NCBI RefSeq assembly: GCF_000227115.2
Contig: NC_016481.1
Span: 1,257,259-1,321,258 of the forward strand
Direction of reading: 5' to 3'
Length of the DNA: 64,000 bases
Source: Naumovozyma dairenensis CBS 421
Taxonomy: Eukaryota > Ascomycota > Saccharomycetes > Saccharomycetales > Saccharomycetaceae
Shown: in pieces, positions 61,244 to 64,000 of the stretch
How positions within the stretch are numbered: position 1 is the stretch's first letter
Layout: each line of letters starts with the position of its first letter
Translations under genes and position numbers: made by a program
Notes under the pieces: model-generated
What the model saw: only the letters and a program-made list of their open reading frames with translations
What the model was told of the DNA's origin: nothing
Databases searched by the model: none

Positions 61244-61800
61244 ATTATTGGGGGGCATGCGAGATAAACCCTATATAAAATAATTTATGCGTAGAGTATA
61301 TACATAATTTAAAATAGTAAACATTCTTATAGTGGTATTTTGGAATCATTTAATTTGAAAGAGAGAATACGGATTTTCAAAGGATAACAGGTAACAAGGA
61401 CCATACGATGTGTTTCATTGTACTCAGCTTTATGTAACATTTTTCCTTAAACGTCGAGATATGTTATTCGGGACACCGTCGGCACCGTCGGCCCTTTTCG
61501 TCCCTTTACCGTAATATTTACTTCACGTAATTCCAGAAAAATACCACGCCTACCTTTTTTCTCTGCCAAATCTCAAACCTGAGATCCAGTGTACAAAAAA
61601 AAAATTGAAATTCCATTCATGAAAAGACATTTCCTAATCCTACGAACCGGACAACCTTAACCTGTCTAAAGAATATTCTACTATAAGTAAGCGATATATA
61701 TAAAAAGATAACAATATATAAGATTTATTGAGCTACATTGGTTCGGTCTCTTGGAAATAAATTATATGGAACTGTTCAAAGAAAAAATAACAAACGCGTC
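61244..61800. promoter_or_regulatory. FZO1 3' flank / acetyltransferase promoter
   Basis: 557 bases. Contains the tandem CACCGTCGG CACCGTCGG (61474-61491), which could hold CGG-type zinc-cluster sites. A 12-codon uORF (61766-61804) overlaps the next start codon. Confidence 0.5.
61474..61491 (+). repeat. Tandem 9-mer CACCGTCGG x2
   Basis: Two exact head-to-tail copies about 310 bases before the acetyltransferase ATG. The CGG triplets, nine bases apart, resemble a direct-repeat binding site for a Zn2Cys6 regulator (inference). Confidence 0.5.
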
Positions 61801-62406
61801 ATGAACTTAAAGGAATATTTAGCTATCTTAGAAACTGGTAAAACAGTAGAACCAGACTCCGAAGCTTATGCCTTCATGCATAAAGTTAGTCAAGAAGCAA
61901 TTAAAGTAACTATGGAAATGAACAACAAATATCATGAACCATCTGAACTTAGACAATTGTTCTCCAAATTAATAGGCAAAGAAGTCGATGAAAGTTTTGG
62001 GCTCTTTCCACCTTTCTATTCAGATTGTGGGAAACGTATTACTGTTGGTAAAAACGTCTTTATTAATGCCGGTTGTAAATTTCAAGATCAAGGTGGGATT
62101 ACGATAGGAGATGGATGTTTGATAGGACATAATGCTGTACTGGCTACTATTAATCATGGTCTTGATCCTGCTAAGAGACAATCCTTGAACTTGGCTCCAA
62201 TTGTACTCGAAGAAAACGTTTGGTTAGGCGCCAATGTAACTATTATACCTGGTGTTCATATTGGGAAAAACTCAGTAGTAAGCGCGGGAGCAGTCGTTAC
62301 GAAGGATGTCCCTGCTAATTCTATTGTTGTTGGTGTACCTGCTCGTGTCATTAAAACATTAGATGGAGCAAGTAACGATGAAAAAAACACTTTGATGAAT
62401 AATTAA
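61801..62406 (+). CDS. Hexapeptide-repeat sugar O-acetyltransferase of bacterial type
   Basis: Trimeric left-handed beta-helix acetyltransferase of the maltose/galactoside O-acetyltransferase (Maa/LacA/NodL) family, transferring acetyl from acetyl-CoA to a sugar hydroxyl. Natural substrate unknown. The first in-frame ATG is at 61801, giving 201 residues. The upstream in-frame extension has no ATG. Visible parts are the helical N-domain (MNLKEYLAILETGKTVEPDS), the aromatic PPFYSDCGKRI, hexapeptide repeats (ITVGKNVFINAGC, ITIGDGCLIGHNAVLATINH with catalytic His) and IVLEENVWLGANVTIIPGVH. The terminal VTKDVPANSIVVGVPARVIK completes the fold. The sequence resembles Gram-positive bacterial enzymes more than a typical yeast gene. 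S. cerevisiae has a relative, YJL218W, at a subtelomere, but nothing between FZO1 and EHT1. Confidence 0.9.
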   Translation: MNLKEYLAILETGKTVEPDSEAYAFMHKVSQEAIKVTMEMNNKYHEPSELRQLFSKLIGKEVDESFGLFPPFYSDCGKRITVGKNVFINAGCKFQDQGGITIGDGCLIGHNAVLATINHGLDPAKRQSLNLAPIVLEENVWLGANVTIIPGVHIGKNSVVSAGAVVTKDVPANSIVVGVPARVIKTLDGASNDEKNTLMNN

Positions 62407-63221
62407 CTTCAAGTCACTCATTGAGAACATTTCTCAATCGTGGCATGTTTGAGAGGGGCTAGGGCAATCGAAATAACTATAAGATAAACGAGAAATTATT
62501 TTCTCTAGAAAACATGTTTTTTGCGTGTAGACTAGAGAACACTTCAAGAGAATGAATAAAAAGATATAAAAAAGTAACGAATAGAAACAGTTGGGAAGTA
62601 TCCTCTACAAAACATGGACACCCCTTAAATACTCTTGAAAAAAAGATCTATCTGTTATTGGAAGGTTAGTACTTTTTCAATAAACTATAACACACTTCTT
62701 TATCAATAGTATATAAATACACAGTTTCTTTTAAGATGTTTGAATAACTACCTGGATGCATACTACGTCTTGTATAAGAGTGGCTCAAGTCCTTGAAAAT
62801 ATCTTAACAGAAGAAGTTTTAGGGTATAGCCTCAATATTATGGCATAGCATATAACGGATAAAAAGCGCATTTGGAAACTACACCATAAGAGCCCTATTG
62901 CAAAGTGCCTTCACCTCTTGCTTTCGAATAAGCTGAACCAATATTTTCTATAATTCTGAATAACCTCTCAAAATGTGACATGCATAGTTGGAGTTCCGCG
63001 GGATTGGTTCCGCGGGCATTTGATAAAGTTGTGAACAACAGATTGTCTCGAAATAATTAACAACATACGTAAGGACACTATCGTATGATGAATAAAGAGA
63101 CATGTGGAATTTGCCATTTCACTCTTTAAATAGTGTATGACATCTTTTCTACTTAAGGACTAGCTATCAACCCAGCACACTTGGAAAAGATTGAGCACGG
63201 TCGACCTAACAATAGATAAAA
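62407..63221. promoter_or_regulatory. Acetyltransferase 3' flank / EHT1 promoter
   Basis: 815 bases. Two GTTCCGCGG copies at 62993-63015 are the only clear motif. SEC62 would be expected hereabouts in ancestral order and was not found. Confidence 0.5.
62993..63015 (+). promoter_or_regulatory. Paired PDRE-like sites
   Basis: GTTCCGCGG occurs at 62993-63001 and 63007-63015, 14 bases apart. TCCGCGGG fits the Pdr1/Pdr3 pleiotropic drug response element (TCCGYGGR). They lie 206-229 bases before the EHT1/EEB1 ATG. Confidence 0.55.
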
Positions 63222-64000
63222 ATGTCACAAATTTCTCGATACCCTTTGATCAAACCTTGGAACTGGGGTTATCACGGCACAGTTACTCAAATCACCAGTA
63301 AGGATGGTTCCATCGAGATTCCTTTGAAAGAAAAGAATAAGTCCATACCACTAGATGAATTTGTTTCCGAATATGTTCCTGCATTGAAAGATCAGGCAAA
63401 ATTTGAATTGAAACCTTACTTGTTTACGGGTATTTTACAAACTATCTATTTAAGTGCAGCTGATTTCTCCAAGAAATTCCCAGTATTTTATGGTAGAGAA
63501 ATTGTAGAATTTTCTGATAAAGGTGTTTGTACTGCTGATTGGGTCATGCCAGCATGGGAAACCAAATATCAATTGAATAAAGAAACTGCTAGCTTCGATA
63601 AAGTGAATTTTAATAAAGATGAAGTAGAAACCCATCCAGAAGGTTGGCCGCGTCTCCAACCACGTACCAGATATTTAACCGAGAGTGAATTAGCATCTGT
63701 CCACCAGGATGACCGCCCATTGGTCGTTTGTTGTCATGGATTGGCTGGTGGTTCTCATGAACCCATTATTAGATCTTTGACCCAAAATTTGACTAGATCT
63801 GGTAGATTTGAAGTCGTTGTCTTAAACACCCGTGGTTGTGCTCGTTCAAAAATCACTACACGTAACCTATTTACTGCGTTCCATACTATGGATCTTCGTG
63901 AATTCGTCAACAAGGAACATGCTAAAACTCCCAATAGAAAAATATACGCTGTTGGATTTTCATTCGGTGCTACAATGTTGGCTAATTACTTAGGTGAAGA
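63222..64000 (+). CDS. EHT1: Medium-chain fatty acid ethyl ester synthase/esterase (EHT1/EEB1), 3' end outside window
   Basis: Alcohol acyltransferase/esterase making ethyl esters from medium-chain acyl-CoA and ethanol. In S. cerevisiae Eht1 is on lipid droplets and the mitochondrial surface. The gene starts at ATG 63222 and is open to the window edge (259 complete codons, of about 450 in the family). The alpha/beta-hydrolase signatures are the oxyanion [10 protein letters not shown] and the nucleophile elbow GFSFGATM near the edge. [30 protein letters not shown] and [20 protein letters not shown] are near-identical to Eht1. EHT1 and EEB1 are duplication paralogues. Position next to FZO1 favours the EHT1 (YBR177C) side. 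Confidence 0.93.
   Translation, partial: MSQISRYPLIKPWNWGYHGTVTQITSKDGSIEIPLKEKNKSIPLDEFVSEYVPALKDQAKFELKPYLFTGILQTIYLSAADFSKKFPVFYGREIVEFSDKGVCTADWVMPAWETKYQLNKETASFDKVNFNKDEVETHPEGWPRLQPRTRYLTESELASVHQDDRPLVVCCHGLAGGSHEPIIRSLTQNLTRSGRFEVVVLNTRGCARSKITTRNLFTAFHTMDLREFVNKEHAKTPNRKIYAVGFSFGATMLANYLGE

Overview
This window is a piece of a budding-yeast nuclear chromosome (Saccharomycetaceae). The DNA is AT-rich. Genes are compact and nearly all intronless. The few introns have GTATGT-type 5' sites and TACTAAC-like branch sites, and they fall at the usual positions in ribosomal-protein genes. Most proteins can be matched one to one with Saccharomyces cerevisiae genes, and the gene order follows S. 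cerevisiae chromosome II, read backwards, from YBR205W to YBR177C. The genus cannot be fixed by eye. A post-whole-genome-duplication genus such as Naumovozyma or Kazachstania is my inference.

Layout. 0-17 kb: KTR3, LDH1, COS111, MCM7, a small YBR201C-A-position gene, DER1, BEM1 and KTR4. 17-32.7 kb: TAF5, PGI1, MSI1, AIM4 (with an intron), MED8, RIM2, RPL21, RPS9 and NTC20. This is the same order as S. cerevisiae, except that YBR197C is missing. 33-64 kb: GDT1, then an interleaved mixture of genes that S. cerevisiae keeps on two chromosomes. SEN54, BRO1, ELP3 and NOG1 (S. cerevisiae XVI, YPL083-093) alternate with MBA1, a YBR184W-like gene, YPC1/YDC1, SMP1/RLM1, RPS6, DTR1, FZO1 and EHT1/EEB1 (II, YBR185-177). 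This looks like one ancestral gene track with a different set of duplicate losses from S. cerevisiae. Essential neighbours expected in the ancestral order (MOT1, SEC16, SEC62) are absent here, which suggests they sit on a sister track elsewhere.

The one clear stranger is a bacterial-type hexapeptide-repeat acetyltransferase between FZO1 and EHT1/EEB1. It is a good candidate for horizontal acquisition. EHT1/EEB1 runs off the right edge.

Functions are mostly housekeeping: glycan mannosylation (KTR3, KTR4), replication and chromatin (MCM7, MSI1), transcription (TAF5, MED8, SMP1/RLM1), ERAD (DER1), polarity (BEM1), glycolysis (PGI1), ribosomes (RPL21, RPS9, RPS6, NOG1), RNA processing (NTC20, SEN54, ELP3), mitochondria (RIM2, MBA1, FZO1) and membrane traffic or lipids (BRO1, LDH1, YPC1, EHT1). 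I see no tRNA, rRNA, Ty/LTR element, centromere or telomere. Items worth a second look are the acetyltransferase and its overlapping uORF, the short AIM4 intron, a perfect 43-nt hairpin with nearby repeats upstream of SMP1/RLM1, a coding-looking fragment after PGI1, and an 80-codon open extension after the TAF5 stop.
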